Shown here: piece after piece, positions 26,943 to 34,976 of the stretch
How positions within the stretch are numbered: the stretch's first letter is position 1
How the letters are laid out: each line of letters begins with the position of its first letter
Source of the DNA: Acidocella sp.
Lineage (GTDB): Bacteria; Pseudomonadota; Alphaproteobacteria; Acetobacterales; Acetobacteraceae
Assembly (NCBI RefSeq): GCF_027352905.1
Contig: NZ_DAIEIF010000039.1
Span: 1-47,304 of the forward strand
DNA: 47,304 nucleotides
Reading direction: 5' to 3'
Notes under the pieces: generated by a model
The model's database searches: none
What the model saw: only the letters and a program-made list of their open reading frames with translations
Told to the model about the DNA's origin: nothing
Made by a program: the position numbers and the translations under genes

Positions 26943-28151
26943 ATGGCTGAACATGATGGGCGGAAACTAATCCCGCTGGAGGGATTGCGCGGCATCGCCG
27001 CCGCCATCGTGGTGCTGTACCACCTGGTTCTGGCGTTCACCCCCAAGGGGGTCGGCGTGGTGCCGCACGGGCATGGCGTGCTCGATCTCATCATCCAGTT
27101 CCTCCTCGGCATGCTCAATGGCGGCGCGGCGGTGGCGGTATTCTTCGTCCTCTCCGGCTTCATTCTCAGCCTGCCCTTCGCCCAGGACCGGCGGCTCTCC
27201 CGCATCCTGGTCGGCGCGCTCAAACGCTGGCCGCGCCTCGCCGGGCTTACCGCCATTGGCTGCCTGTTCGCCTTCGCGCTGATCAGCTGGTCCGGCCAGG
27301 ACTATCAGGCCGCCGCGCGGATCATCGGGGCGAAATGGCTCGCCACCCACGGCAACGCGCCGATCAGCCTGGCGGATCTCACCTGGCAGGCAGCGCTGCG
27401 CGAGGGGCTGATAAATGTCTTCACCCAGGGCGAGGTGAATTTCGATTCGCCGCTCTGGACGATGCGGATCGAGCTGTTCGGCTCCTTCGCCGTGTTTCTC
27501 GCCGCCCCCATCCTCTTCGCCATTCGCGGCTGGGGCGTGCGGCTGGGGCTGGTGGCGGCGGCCTTCCTTCTCACCGGGCTGGGCTATCCCTATACCTATT
27601 TCGCAGATTTTCTCACCGGCACGGTGCTCGCCATGCTCTACGCGGAACGGCGGCTGCCGGAGCTCGGCAATCTGCGCGCGGCGGGGCTCGGGCTCCTCGG
27701 GCTTTATCTGTTCAGCTTCACCTATGAGCAGGCGCTGCTGATCCACGCGCCGCTCAAGCGGCTCATCCCCGGCGAGGACAGCCATTACATCTGGGATGCG
27801 GGTGCAGCGCTGATCATTCTCGTGCTGCTGGGCAACCCCGCGATGCGCCGCTGGTTTTCAGGCGGCTGGGCCATCTGGCTCGGCTTTCTGTCCTTTCCCA
27901 TTTACGTCCTGCACGGGCCGTTGATGCTCTCCGCCGGCTCCTCGGCCTTCATGCAGGGCGTGGGCGTGCTGGGCCTGCCCGTGGCGGCGCTGCTGGCCGC
28001 GTTTTGCTCCCTGGCCCTCACCCTTTTATGCGCCATGCCGCTCGCCTGGATGGACCGGTTGTGGACACGGCTGCTCGGCGCGCTCACCCGGCCATTGATG
28101 CGCCCCCGTGCCGCGCCGTTCGGTATGGGGCTGGCGCGGGGCCAAGGCTAG
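26943..28151 (+). CDS. Acyltransferase family 3 membrane protein
   Basis: 402 residues with about 10 hydrophobic segments. The N-terminal PLEGLRGIAAAIVVLYHLVLAF contains the R-x10-H motif of Acyl_transf_3 (OafA/NodX-type) proteins, which O-acetylate or otherwise acylate surface glycans. FFVLSGFILSLPF in the second segment is also typical. The substrate is unknown. The last 68 nt overlap the end of the opposite-strand comM. Confidence 0.88.
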   Translation: MAEHDGRKLIPLEGLRGIAAAIVVLYHLVLAFTPKGVGVVPHGHGVLDLIIQFLLGMLNGGAAVAVFFVLSGFILSLPFAQDRRLSRILVGALKRWPRLAGLTAIGCLFAFALISWSGQDYQAAARIIGAKWLATHGNAPISLADLTWQAALREGLINVFTQGEVNFDSPLWTMRIELFGSFAVFLAAPILFAIRGWGVRLGLVAAAFLLTGLGYPYTYFADFLTGTVLAMLYAERRLPELGNLRAAGLGLLGLYLFSFTYEQALLIHAPLKRLIPGEDSHYIWDAGAALIILVLLGNPAMRRWFSGGWAIWLGFLSFPIYVLHGPLMLSAGSSAFMQGVGVLGLPVAALLAAFCSLALTLLCAMPLAWMDRLWTRLLGALTRPLMRPRAAPFGMGLARGQG

Positions 28152-29691
28152 GCCCGGCGCCTGCCCGGCCCTCCGTTGCGGCTGGCAGCGCCGCCTGGCG
28201 GGGCGCCCGGTGGCGGTAGGCGAGCGCCTCGGCGAGATGGGGCTTTTGAATCTCGCTTTGCCCGGCCAGGTCGGCGATGGTGCGGGCCACGCGCAGGGCG
28301 CGGATCTGGCCGCGGGTGGAAAGCTGAAACTTCGCCGCCGCCTTCTCCAGCAGCGCCATCGTCTCCGCCGTGGCGGCCAGGGTCTCGGGCGAGGCCTCGG
28401 CATTGCGGTCCGGCCCCTCGGCGCCAAAGCGGTGCAGGGCGCGCGCCCGGGCCAGCGCCACCCGCGCCGCCACGCTGGCTGAGCTTTCCCCGGCGGGGGC
28501 CCAGGCGAATTCCGCGGGTGAGAGCGGCGCGATGTGGATGACGAGATCCATGCGGTCGAGCAGCGGGCCAGAGAGGCGGTTCTGGTAATCCTCGCCGCAG
28601 CGCGGGGCGCGCCCGCATTCGCGGGAGCCCTCGCCCAGATAGCCGCAGCGGCAGGGGTTCATGGCGGCGACGAGCTGAAACCGCGCCGGATAGGTAACAT
28701 GGGCCTGGGCGCGGCTCACCGTGGTCTGGCCGGTCTCCAGCGGGGCGCGCAGGGCTTCCAGCGTGGCGCGGGGAAATTCCGGCATTTCGTCCAGGAACAG
28801 CACGCCGCGATGCGCGAGCGATATTTCCCCGGGCTTGGCGCGGGCGCCGCCGCCCGCGATGGCGGCGGGGCTGGCGGAATGGTGGGGGTCGCGGAAAGGG
28901 GGCCGGGTGATGAGCCGGCCATCCAGTAACATGCCCGCCACCGAATGAACCATGCTCACCTCAAGGGCCTGGCGCGGGGTGAGGTCGGGCAGCAGGCCGG
29001 GCAGCCGGGCGGCGAGCATGGATTTGCCCCCGCCAGGGGGGCCGATGAGCAGCAGGTTGTGGCCGCCCGCGGCCGCGATCTCCAGGGCGCGGCGGGGGGT
29101 TTCCATCCCTTTCACCTCGGCGAGGTCGAGGCTGGGCGCGCCGCCGCCCAGCACCCCGGCGGGCGGCGCGGAGAGGAGCTGGGTGCCCCGGAAATGATTG
29201 ATGAGGCAAAGCAGATCGGGCGTGGCGAGAATGTTCAGCTCCCCGGCCCAGCCCGCCTCCGCGCCCTGGGCGGCGGGGCAGATCAACCCCCAGCCGCGTT
29301 GCTGCGCGGCGATGGCGGCGGGCAGCACCCCGGCGGCGGGGTTCAGCCGGCCGTCGAGGGAAAGCTCCCCCAGCGCCGCGTATTCCGCCAGTTCCTCGGC
29401 CGGCACCACCTCCATCGCCGCCAGCACGGCGAGCGCCACCGGCAGGTCGAAATGGCTGCCTTCCTTCAGCATGTCCGCCGGGGCGAGGTTGATGAGGATG
29501 CGTTTGGGCGGCAGGCAGAGACCCATCGAGGTCAAGGCGGCGCGGACCCGCTCCCGCGCTTCCCCCACCGCCTTGTCCGGCAGGCCGACCATGAGAAAGG
29601 CGGGCAGGCCGGCCGAGATCTGCACCTCGACCTCGACGCGCTGCGCCTCGATCCCCGAAAACGCGAAGGAATTGACCCGAGCTATGGACAT
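28084..29691 (-). CDS. comM: YifB/ComM family AAA+ ATPase (Mg-chelatase-like)
   Basis: ComM is a helicase that promotes branch migration of incoming DNA during natural transformation; YifB is its widespread homologue. A Lon-like S5 domain (residues 1-165) is followed by Walker A LLIGPPGGGKSML near residue 208, Walker B GVLFLDEMPEF, the AAMNPCRCGY Cys loop, LSGPLLDRMDL and the C-terminal Mg_chelatase_C domain with STRGQIRALRVARTIADL. ATG 29691 gives 535 residues. The C-terminal 30 or so residues beyond the conserved domain come from the overlap with the acyltransferase gene. Confidence 0.93.
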   Translation of the reverse strand: MSIARVNSFAFSGIEAQRVEVEVQISAGLPAFLMVGLPDKAVGEARERVRAALTSMGLCLPPKRILINLAPADMLKEGSHFDLPVALAVLAAMEVVPAEELAEYAALGELSLDGRLNPAAGVLPAAIAAQQRGWGLICPAAQGAEAGWAGELNILATPDLLCLINHFRGTQLLSAPPAGVLGGGAPSLDLAEVKGMETPRRALEIAAAGGHNLLLIGPPGGGKSMLAARLPGLLPDLTPRQALEVSMVHSVAGMLLDGRLITRPPFRDPHHSASPAAIAGGGARAKPGEISLAHRGVLFLDEMPEFPRATLEALRAPLETGQTTVSRAQAHVTYPARFQLVAAMNPCRCGYLGEGSRECGRAPRCGEDYQNRLSGPLLDRMDLVIHIAPLSPAEFAWAPAGESSASVAARVALARARALHRFGAEGPDRNAEASPETLAATAETMALLEKAAAKFQLSTRGQIRALRVARTIADLAGQSEIQKPHLAEALAYRHRAPRQAALPAATEGRAGAGPSLGPAPAPYRTARHGGASMAG

Positions 29692-29720
29692 AGCCTCACC
29701 CACTACCAATGGTTGTGGCG

Positions 29721-29749
29721 AGGCTAGCGGCGCGACCTTAAATTGTCTA
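29721..29749 (-). promoter_or_regulatory. Possible comM promoter
   Basis: On the minus strand, TAGACA (29749-29744, five of six consensus -35 bases) and TAGCCT (29726-29721) are 17 bp apart and would start transcription near 29714, 23 nt ahead of comM. The -10 element matches only loosely. Confidence 0.35.
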
Positions 29750-29757
29750 TATCGGAT

Positions 29758-30510
29758 CTAGCCTTGCCGCTTGATGGTGAAGCCGGAGCTGGCCTGGCAG
29801 GTGGGCATCATCTCGATCCGGTTGATGTTCATGTGCGGCGGCAGCGACACCAGCCAGGACGCGGCCTCGGCGATGTCATCCGGGTTGAGCGGGGTGGTGC
29901 CTTTATAAACGGCCTGGGCCCTGGCTTCGTCCCCATGGAAGCGCACTTGCGAGAATTCGGAGCCGCCGACCAGGCCGGGCTCGATATCGGTGACACGGAT
30001 GTTGCGGCCCACGAGATCGGCGCGGAGATTGAGCGAGAATTGGCGGACGAAGGCCTTGGTGCCGCCATAGACATGCCCGCCGGGATAGGGGTACTCGCCC
30101 GCCACCGAGCCGAGATTGAGAATCACCCCGTCATCGCGCTCCACCATTTGCGGCAGGATGGCGCGGGTCATGTGGATCAGCCCGGTGACGTTGGTGGCGA
30201 CCATCGTGTCCCACTCATCGAGATCGGCCTCCCAGGCCGGGCCGAGGCCGAGGGCGAGCCCGGCATTATTGACGAGCACGTCGATGCGCTGCCAGGCGGG
30301 CGGCAGGCCGGGCACGAATCCGGCGATGGCGTCTTTATCCCTCACATCCAGCCGGGCGGTGTGCAGCGCCTCCCCCAGCTCGCCCTTCAGGGCCTCCAGC
30401 CGCTCCACCCGGCGCCCGGTGGCGATGACGCGGTGGCCATCCTTGACGAAGCGCCGCGCGAAAGCCGCGCCGAATCCGGCGGTGGCGCCGGTGACCAGTA
30501 TCGTCTTCAT
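29758..30510 (-). CDS. Short-chain dehydrogenase, YdfG-like
   Basis: Classical SDR of 250 residues. NADP-binding VTGATAGFGAAFARRF at residues 6-21, NNAGLALGLGPAW, and the catalytic Ser plus YGGTK (Tyr and Lys) near residues 138-158 are present. IEPGLVGGSEFSQVRFHGDE and the tail NINRIEMMPTCQ match YdfG-type enzymes that oxidise L-allo-threonine and 3-hydroxy acids (or reduce malonic semialdehyde). It is the last gene of the pyrD-HAD-SDR run; the exact substrate is unsure. Confidence 0.87.
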   Translation of the reverse strand: MKTILVTGATAGFGAAFARRFVKDGHRVIATGRRVERLEALKGELGEALHTARLDVRDKDAIAGFVPGLPPAWQRIDVLVNNAGLALGLGPAWEADLDEWDTMVATNVTGLIHMTRAILPQMVERDDGVILNLGSVAGEYPYPGGHVYGGTKAFVRQFSLNLRADLVGRNIRVTDIEPGLVGGSEFSQVRFHGDEARAQAVYKGTTPLNPDDIAEAASWLVSLPPHMNINRIEMMPTCQASSGFTIKRQG

Positions 30511-30541
30511 GTGTTGTCTCTCCCTTGGCTTGGGCGTGGTG

Positions 30542-31369
30542 TCACCAGGCGAGGCCCGGCAGAATGGCGACGGGCGAGAGCCCGGCGGCGGCGGCTTCCG
30601 CCGGGGCCTGCGCCGGATGCAGCGCGTGGATGCCGGACAGAACCCAGCAGCTGGCGAGGCCGGCGTTTTTCGCGCCGGCGATGTCGGTGCGCAGGGAATC
30701 GCCCACCGCCAATGTATGGTCCGGCGGCGTGCCCAGCAAGGCGAGAGTGGGCGGATAGATCGCCGCGTCCGGCTTGCCGCGCAGAATCACCCGGCCGCCC
30801 TCCGCCTCGTAGATCCGCGCCAGCCAGCCCGCGCAGATGATCCGCTCGCCCCCCCGGATCACCTCCAGGTCAGGGTTGGCGCAGACCATCGGCAGGCCCG
30901 CGCGCAGCCCGGCCTCCAGCACGGGCCGGTAAGGCTCAGCGTCATGGGGCCCCAGCTCGTCATCCGGGCCGGTGTTCAAGATGAAATCCGCCGCCGCCGG
31001 GTCGCTCGCCTGCTGGTAGCCGAGCGTCGCGAACACGTCGCGGTCGCGCGGCGGGCCGAGATGATAAAGCCGCCGCCCCAGCCCGGCGAACGCGCCCGTC
31101 CGGTCGCGCAAGCCCTGATGCACCGCCTCGCCGCTCGACATGATGCCCGCGTAAAGCTCCGGCGCTACGCCCAGCTTCGCCAGCAGCCGGGCGATGCCTG
31201 GCGGGCGGCGCGGCGCGTTGGAGAGAAAAACGACCGGCTTGCCCGCCGCGCGCAGCCGGGTCAGCGTGTCCAGCACCCCGGGGTAGAGGGCGACGCCGTC
31301 ATGCACTACCCCCCAGAGGTCGAGAATAAACCCCTCATATCGCGCCGCCACCTCGCCAAATCCGCTCAT
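30542..31369 (-). CDS. HAD superfamily class IIA phosphatase
   Basis: 275 residues. The nucleophile motif appears as FILDLWGVVHDGVALYPGV at residues 14-32 (DXWGXXHD variant), followed by FLSNAPRRP (motif II), a class IIA cap, and motif IV VGDSLRTDIAGAKNAGL near residue 220. This matches the NagD-like alphaproteobacterial family annotated as HAD class IIA hydrolase (the TIGR01459 group). The substrate is unknown, probably a sugar phosphate or nucleotide. The start overlaps the pyrD stop by 4 nt. Confidence 0.88.
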   Translation of the reverse strand: MSGFGEVAARYEGFILDLWGVVHDGVALYPGVLDTLTRLRAAGKPVVFLSNAPRRPPGIARLLAKLGVAPELYAGIMSSGEAVHQGLRDRTGAFAGLGRRLYHLGPPRDRDVFATLGYQQASDPAAADFILNTGPDDELGPHDAEPYRPVLEAGLRAGLPMVCANPDLEVIRGGERIICAGWLARIYEAEGGRVILRGKPDAAIYPPTLALLGTPPDHTLAVGDSLRTDIAGAKNAGLASCWVLSGIHALHPAQAPAEAAAAGLSPVAILPGLAW

Positions 31370-32397
31370 AATCCCGCTCCCACCGCCTCCGCCACCGAGG
31401 AAAACCCCCGCTCGCGCAGCAGCCGGGCGAGGCCTGGCTTGAGGCGGGCGAGCATGGCCGGGCCTTGATAGACGAAGCCGGTATAGATCTGCACCAGCGC
31501 GGCCCCGGCCAGAAGCTTGGCCAGCGCGTCCTCGGGCGTGAACACGCCGCCCGCGCCAATGAGGGCGAGCCTCCCGCCCGCCAGCCGGGCCGCCCGCGCC
31601 AGCATGGCGGTGGAGGGGGCGAAGAGCGGCGCGCCGGACAGGCCGCCGCTCTCGCGCTTCAGCGGGTTTTTGAGGGTGGCGGGCCGGGCGAGGGTGGTAT
31701 TGGCGATGATGAGCCCGGCGGCATCATGCGCCAGCGCCGCGGCGACCACCGCCTCCAGCCCGTCTTCCGTCAGATCCGGGGCGATTTTGATGAAAACCGG
31801 CTTGGGGCTGGCGATATGGCGGAGAATCCCGGCCAGCCGCTCGCCGGATTGCAGGTCGCGCAGCCCCGGCGTGTTGGGGGAGGAGACGTTGATGGCGAGA
31901 TAATCGGCATGCGGGGCGAGGGCGCTGGCCATGGCGGGGTAGTCGCGCTCCGGCTCCGCCCCCTCCTTGTTGATGCCGAAATTCGCCCCCAGGACGAGTC
32001 CGGCCCGGGCGGCGCGGCGGAGATTGGCGAGAAACACCTCCAGGCCTTGATTGTTGAACCCCATGCGGTTGATGATCGCCCGGTCCTCCTCCAGGCGGAA
32101 CAGGCGCGGGCGGGGATTGCCGTTCTGGGGGCGCGGGGTGACGGTACCGGCCTCGACGAAGCCGAAGCCGAGCCGCCCGAGCGGGGCGAGGGCGGCGGCG
32201 TTCTTGTCGAATCCGGCGGCGAGGCCGATGGGATTAGCGAGTTGCCGGCCGAAGGCGGCGGTGGCGAGAATGGGATCGTCCGGCCCCGCCTGCCGCCCTG
32301 CCAGCCCCCAGCGCAGCGCCGTGAGGGCGAGATGATGGGCGCGTTCCGGCTCCAGCCGCCGCAGCGCGGCCATGAGGACGGGCGGCGCCAGGATCAT
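31366..32397 (-). CDS. pyrD: Dihydroorotate dehydrogenase (quinone), class 2
   Basis: Oxidises dihydroorotate to orotate in pyrimidine synthesis, passing electrons to membrane quinone. The 343-residue length and N-terminal helical extension are of class 2. NPIGLAAGFDKNA near residue 58, INVSSPNTPGLRDLQ with the class 2 catalytic Ser, VFIKIAPDL and the C-terminal LIGAGGVFTPEDALAKLLAGAALVQIYTGF FMN-phosphate region (in pieces) are clear. It precedes a HAD phosphatase and an SDR on the minus strand. Confidence 0.96.
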   Translation of the reverse strand: MILAPPVLMAALRRLEPERAHHLALTALRWGLAGRQAGPDDPILATAAFGRQLANPIGLAAGFDKNAAALAPLGRLGFGFVEAGTVTPRPQNGNPRPRLFRLEEDRAIINRMGFNNQGLEVFLANLRRAARAGLVLGANFGINKEGAEPERDYPAMASALAPHADYLAINVSSPNTPGLRDLQSGERLAGILRHIASPKPVFIKIAPDLTEDGLEAVVAAALAHDAAGLIIANTTLARPATLKNPLKRESGGLSGAPLFAPSTAMLARAARLAGGRLALIGAGGVFTPEDALAKLLAGAALVQIYTGFVYQGPAMLARLKPGLARLLRERGFSSVAEAVGAGL

Positions 32398-32407
32398 GTC
32401 GCCAGGG

Positions 32408-32836
32408 TCATTTTACATAGACGAGGATGACCGGGTTGAGCCCCGCCGTCTTGGCGCCCAGGCTGACCCGCGCGGCCGGAACGCCATCGGCGATGATGGC
32501 GTCCGCCACCGCCTTGGCCTCCGGCGCCAGCGCCGCCAGGGCTTGCGCGTCCTGGTCCGGGTGGCCGGTGCCCGGCGCCTCGGCCAGCACCTGGAAGGCG
32601 GCGCCGGGCTTGATCGCCAGGGCCTGCGCCACGGCGGCGCTGAGCGGCCCGGCGAAATCCTGTGTACCGGGAAGGATCGAGACCAGGGGCACCCGGTTCT
32701 TGAACGCATCCGCCGCCGCGATGGTCTGGGTATCCGCCCCGGCGGGGCTGGGGGCGAAACTCTGGCGGCCCGGCGGGGCGCAAGCAGCCAGAACGAGGGC
32801 GAAACCGAGGGAAAGGGGGCGGCGCATGCTCCGCAT
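32408..32836 (-). CDS. Putative lipoprotein of unknown function
   Basis: 142 residues. A signal peptide with a lipobox (LAAC near residue 19) predicts lipid anchoring. The mature part is a small alpha/beta-looking domain (VPLVSILPGTQDFAGPLSAAV, LAPEAKAVADAIIADGVPAARVSLGAK). No family recognised; the end looks like a periplasmic OmpA- or BON-like fold only in a very general way. ATG 32836 or ATG 32827 is the start. It precedes pyrD by 10 nt, so they may be co-transcribed. Confidence 0.65.
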   Translation of the reverse strand: MRSMRRPLSLGFALVLAACAPPGRQSFAPSPAGADTQTIAAADAFKNRVPLVSILPGTQDFAGPLSAAVAQALAIKPGAAFQVLAEAPGTGHPDQDAQALAALAPEAKAVADAIIADGVPAARVSLGAKTAGLNPVILVYVK

Positions 32837-32885
32837 GTAGCCGCCGCCCGCTTGCGCGGCAACCAGCCGCGGGCGATGCTGCGGC

Positions 32886-34187
32886 ATGCTCGATCTCGTC
32901 ATTCGCAATGCCAATCTGCCCGGGGGGCGCAAGGGGGTCGATATCGGCGTGCGCGCCGGGCGGATCGCGGCGGTGGAGCCGGCGCTCCCGGCCGGGGCGG
33001 CGCGGGAGATCGACGCCACAAACCGGCTGGTCACCCCGCCCTTTGTCGATGCGCATGTGCATCTCGATTCCACGCTTTCGCTCGGCCTGCCGCGTCTCAA
33101 TGAATCCGGCACGCTGCTGGAGGGCATCGCCCTCTGGGGGGAGTTGAAGCCCCTCCTGACCCAGGAGGCGATCTACGAGCGGGCGCGCAAGCTCTGCCTC
33201 TGGTCGGCGGCGCGGGGCACGCTCGCCATCCGCAGCCATGTGGATGTGTGCGACGACCGGCTGCTGGCGGTGGAGGCCCTGCTGCGGCTCAAGCGCGACA
33301 TCGCCCCCTGGATCGACCTGCAGCTGGTCGCCTTCCCCCAGGATGGTTTCTACCGCCATGCCGGCGCGGCCGGGAATTTGCGCCGGGCGCTGCGCCTGGG
33401 GCTGGAGGTGGTGGGCGGCATCCCCCATTTCGAGCGGACGATGGAGGATGGCCGGCTCTCGGTGCGGGCGCTGATGCGCCTCGCCGCCGAGGAAGGCCGG
33501 CTGGTGGACATGCATTGCGACGAGACCGATGATCCGCTCTCCCGCCATGTGGAGACGCTGACGGCGGAGACGCAGCGCCATGGCATGGGCGGGCGCGTGG
33601 CGGGCTCGCATCTCACCTCCATGCATTCGATGGATAATTATTACGTCAGCAAGTTGATCCCGCTGATGGCCGAGGCCGGCATCGCCGCCATCGCCAACCC
33701 GTTGATCAACATCACCCTGCAGGGCCGCCACGACACCTATCCCAAGCGGCGCGGCATGACCCGGGTGCGGGAATTGATGGCGGCGGGCGTGCCGGTGGCC
33801 TTCGGCCATGATTGCGTCATGGACCCCTGGTATCCGCTGGGCAGCCACGACATGCTGGAGGTCGCGGGGATGGGGCTGCATGTCGGCCAGCTGACCGGCG
33901 TCCACGACATGGCGGCCTGTTTCGGCGCGGTGACGCAAACCCCCGCCCGCATCCTGAATCTGGAGGGCTACGGGCTGGAGCCGGGCTGCCACGCCGATCT
34001 GGTCATCCTCCAGGCGGCGGACGAGATCGAGGCGATCCGCTTGCGGGCCGAGCGGCTCTTTGTGCTCCGGCGCGGCGAAATTCTGGCGCGCGCGGCCCCG
34101 CGCGAGGCGGTGGTGGAGCTTGGCGGCGGCGCGTACCGGCTGGATTTCACCCGCGCGAATCTGGATGGGATTCCACCCGGCGGCTGA
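32886..34187 (+). CDS. codA: Cytosine deaminase-type amidohydrolase
   Basis: Metal-dependent amidohydrolase of 433 residues; the family converts cytosine to uracil. VDAHVHLDST near residue 55 supplies the HXH pair, DMHCDETDDP near residue 213 the third His and catalytic Glu, SHLTSMHSM a further His, and FGHDCVMDPWYPLGS the Asp ligand plus the CodA-typical DPWYP signature. Related enzymes act on isocytosine or similar N-heterocycles, so the substrate is probable rather than proven. Divergent from the pyrD group, which supports pyrimidine salvage. Confidence 0.88.
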   Translation: MLDLVIRNANLPGGRKGVDIGVRAGRIAAVEPALPAGAAREIDATNRLVTPPFVDAHVHLDSTLSLGLPRLNESGTLLEGIALWGELKPLLTQEAIYERARKLCLWSAARGTLAIRSHVDVCDDRLLAVEALLRLKRDIAPWIDLQLVAFPQDGFYRHAGAAGNLRRALRLGLEVVGGIPHFERTMEDGRLSVRALMRLAAEEGRLVDMHCDETDDPLSRHVETLTAETQRHGMGGRVAGSHLTSMHSMDNYYVSKLIPLMAEAGIAAIANPLINITLQGRHDTYPKRRGMTRVRELMAAGVPVAFGHDCVMDPWYPLGSHDMLEVAGMGLHVGQLTGVHDMAACFGAVTQTPARILNLEGYGLEPGCHADLVILQAADEIEAIRLRAERLFVLRRGEILARAAPREAVVELGGGAYRLDFTRANLDGIPPGG

Positions 34188-34198
34188 GGAGCGCGGCC

Positions 34199-34227
34199 TT
34201 GCCAGCCTAAAGGAGTTTGGCTATAGA
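34199..34227 (+). promoter_or_regulatory. Sigma-70-type promoter of tRNA-Asn
   Basis: TTGCCA (34199-34204) and TATAGA (34222-34227) are separated by exactly 17 bp; transcription would start near 34234, 7 nt before the mature tRNA. The elements match those in front of the tRNA-Leu gene closely (TTGTCA/TATAGA). Confidence 0.75.
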
Positions 34228-34240
34228 GCCGCCCCACCGG

Positions 34241-34316
34241 TCCCGAATAGCTCAGCTGGTAGAGCAAGCGACTGTTAATCGCTCGGTCGTAGGTTCGAGT
34301 CCTACTTCGGGAGCCA
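34241..34316 (+). tRNA. tRNA-Asn (anticodon GTT), CCA encoded
   Basis: Acceptor TCCCGAA (34241-34247) pairs with TTCGGGA (34306-34312); discriminator G at 34313 and encoded CCA at 34314-34316. The anticodon loop CTGTTAA, closed by AGCGA/TCGCT, gives anticodon GTT at 34274-34276. D-loop AGCTCAGCTGGTAGAGC and T-loop GGTTCGAGTCC are standard. Confidence 0.97.
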
Positions 34317-34410
34317 GCCTTCAAAAAATCCAGAGCGATGATCGTCTGATCCGACTCATCGGCCTCAAACCAGATGCTTGAAATCTCTCGATAGAATGTC
34401 TTTCGTTCGA

Positions 34411-34485
34411 GGAGAAACTCTCCATAGAGAAAATCTCCAGGGAAAAGAGAAAATCTCCAGGGAAAAGAGAAATCTCCAGAGAAAC
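34411..34485. repeat. 20-bp tandem repeat of mini-hairpins
   Basis: Two full 20-bp units (34426-34445 and 34446-34465, AGAGAAAATCTCCAGGGAAA) and a third partial one (34466-34485) sit between tRNA-Asn and the end of the minus-strand dioxygenase operon. Each unit holds GAGA-AAA-TCTC, and GGAGA-AAC-TCTCC (34411-34423) precedes them, so the transcript could form a row of short stem-loops. On the minus strand each is followed by a pyrimidine/T run (TCTTTTCC). The overlapping ORF through this block is low complexity and not credible. Confidence 0.75.
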
Positions 34486-34486
34486 T

Positions 34487-34975
34487 CTAAATCGGATAGA
34501 CGAAATATTGCGGCAGCACGTTGGCGTCATATACGGCCCGCCGGGTCTTGATGAAGGCGCCGGCCTCCGTGAGGCTGATGACATCCTGATAAACCCCCGT
34601 GGTCAGCAGCCGCGCGGTTCCATCCTCCTGGATGAGGGTGACGGAAAAATTCGAAACCGCCTGGCAAAGCCCCTCCTCCCTCGCCTCGCAGGCCAGACGC
34701 TGGACGAAATGCCGTGTCCGGTAGGGCTGGAACGTTCCCGCCCAGATCTTGGTCACGAAGGTGACCCTGTCCTCAAGACGCGCCCGGCAATCATCCAGCA
34801 TCAAGGCGAGCGGCAGCCCGCGCCGGTCGTTTTCCTCGGAAATACAGACATAGGCGCTGTCCGCCGCCGGGGAAAAACTATTCAGCCAGCCCTCCATGCT
34901 CAGATCATCCAGGGCCTGGATGTAGCGCAGGTTGAGATGATCGACGGCGGCGAGGATGTGCGCTGCAACAGCCAT
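34487..34975 (-). CDS. Ring-hydroxylating dioxygenase beta (small) subunit
   Basis: 162 residues of the NTF2-like cone fold that forms the structural small subunit of Rieske non-heme iron oxygenases. LDDLSMEGWLNSF near residue 22, AGTFQPYRTRHFVQ with the family Arg-His segment near residue 85, VSNFSVTL and GVYQDVISL are typical. It follows the alpha subunit with a 1-nt gap, the standard order. Sequence composition is less GC-rich than the flanks, consistent with later acquisition. Confidence 0.87.
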   Translation of the reverse strand: MAVAAHILAAVDHLNLRYIQALDDLSMEGWLNSFSPAADSAYVCISEENDRRGLPLALMLDDCRARLEDRVTFVTKIWAGTFQPYRTRHFVQRLACEAREEGLCQAVSNFSVTLIQEDGTARLLTTGVYQDVISLTEAGAFIKTRRAVYDANVLPQYFVYPI

Positions 34976-34976
34976 T

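Noticed and set aside
33968-34324. Minus-strand frame with SRTRTYDRAINSRLLYQLSY over tRNA-Asn
   Set aside because: Antisense tRNA artefact running into the opposite strand of codA.
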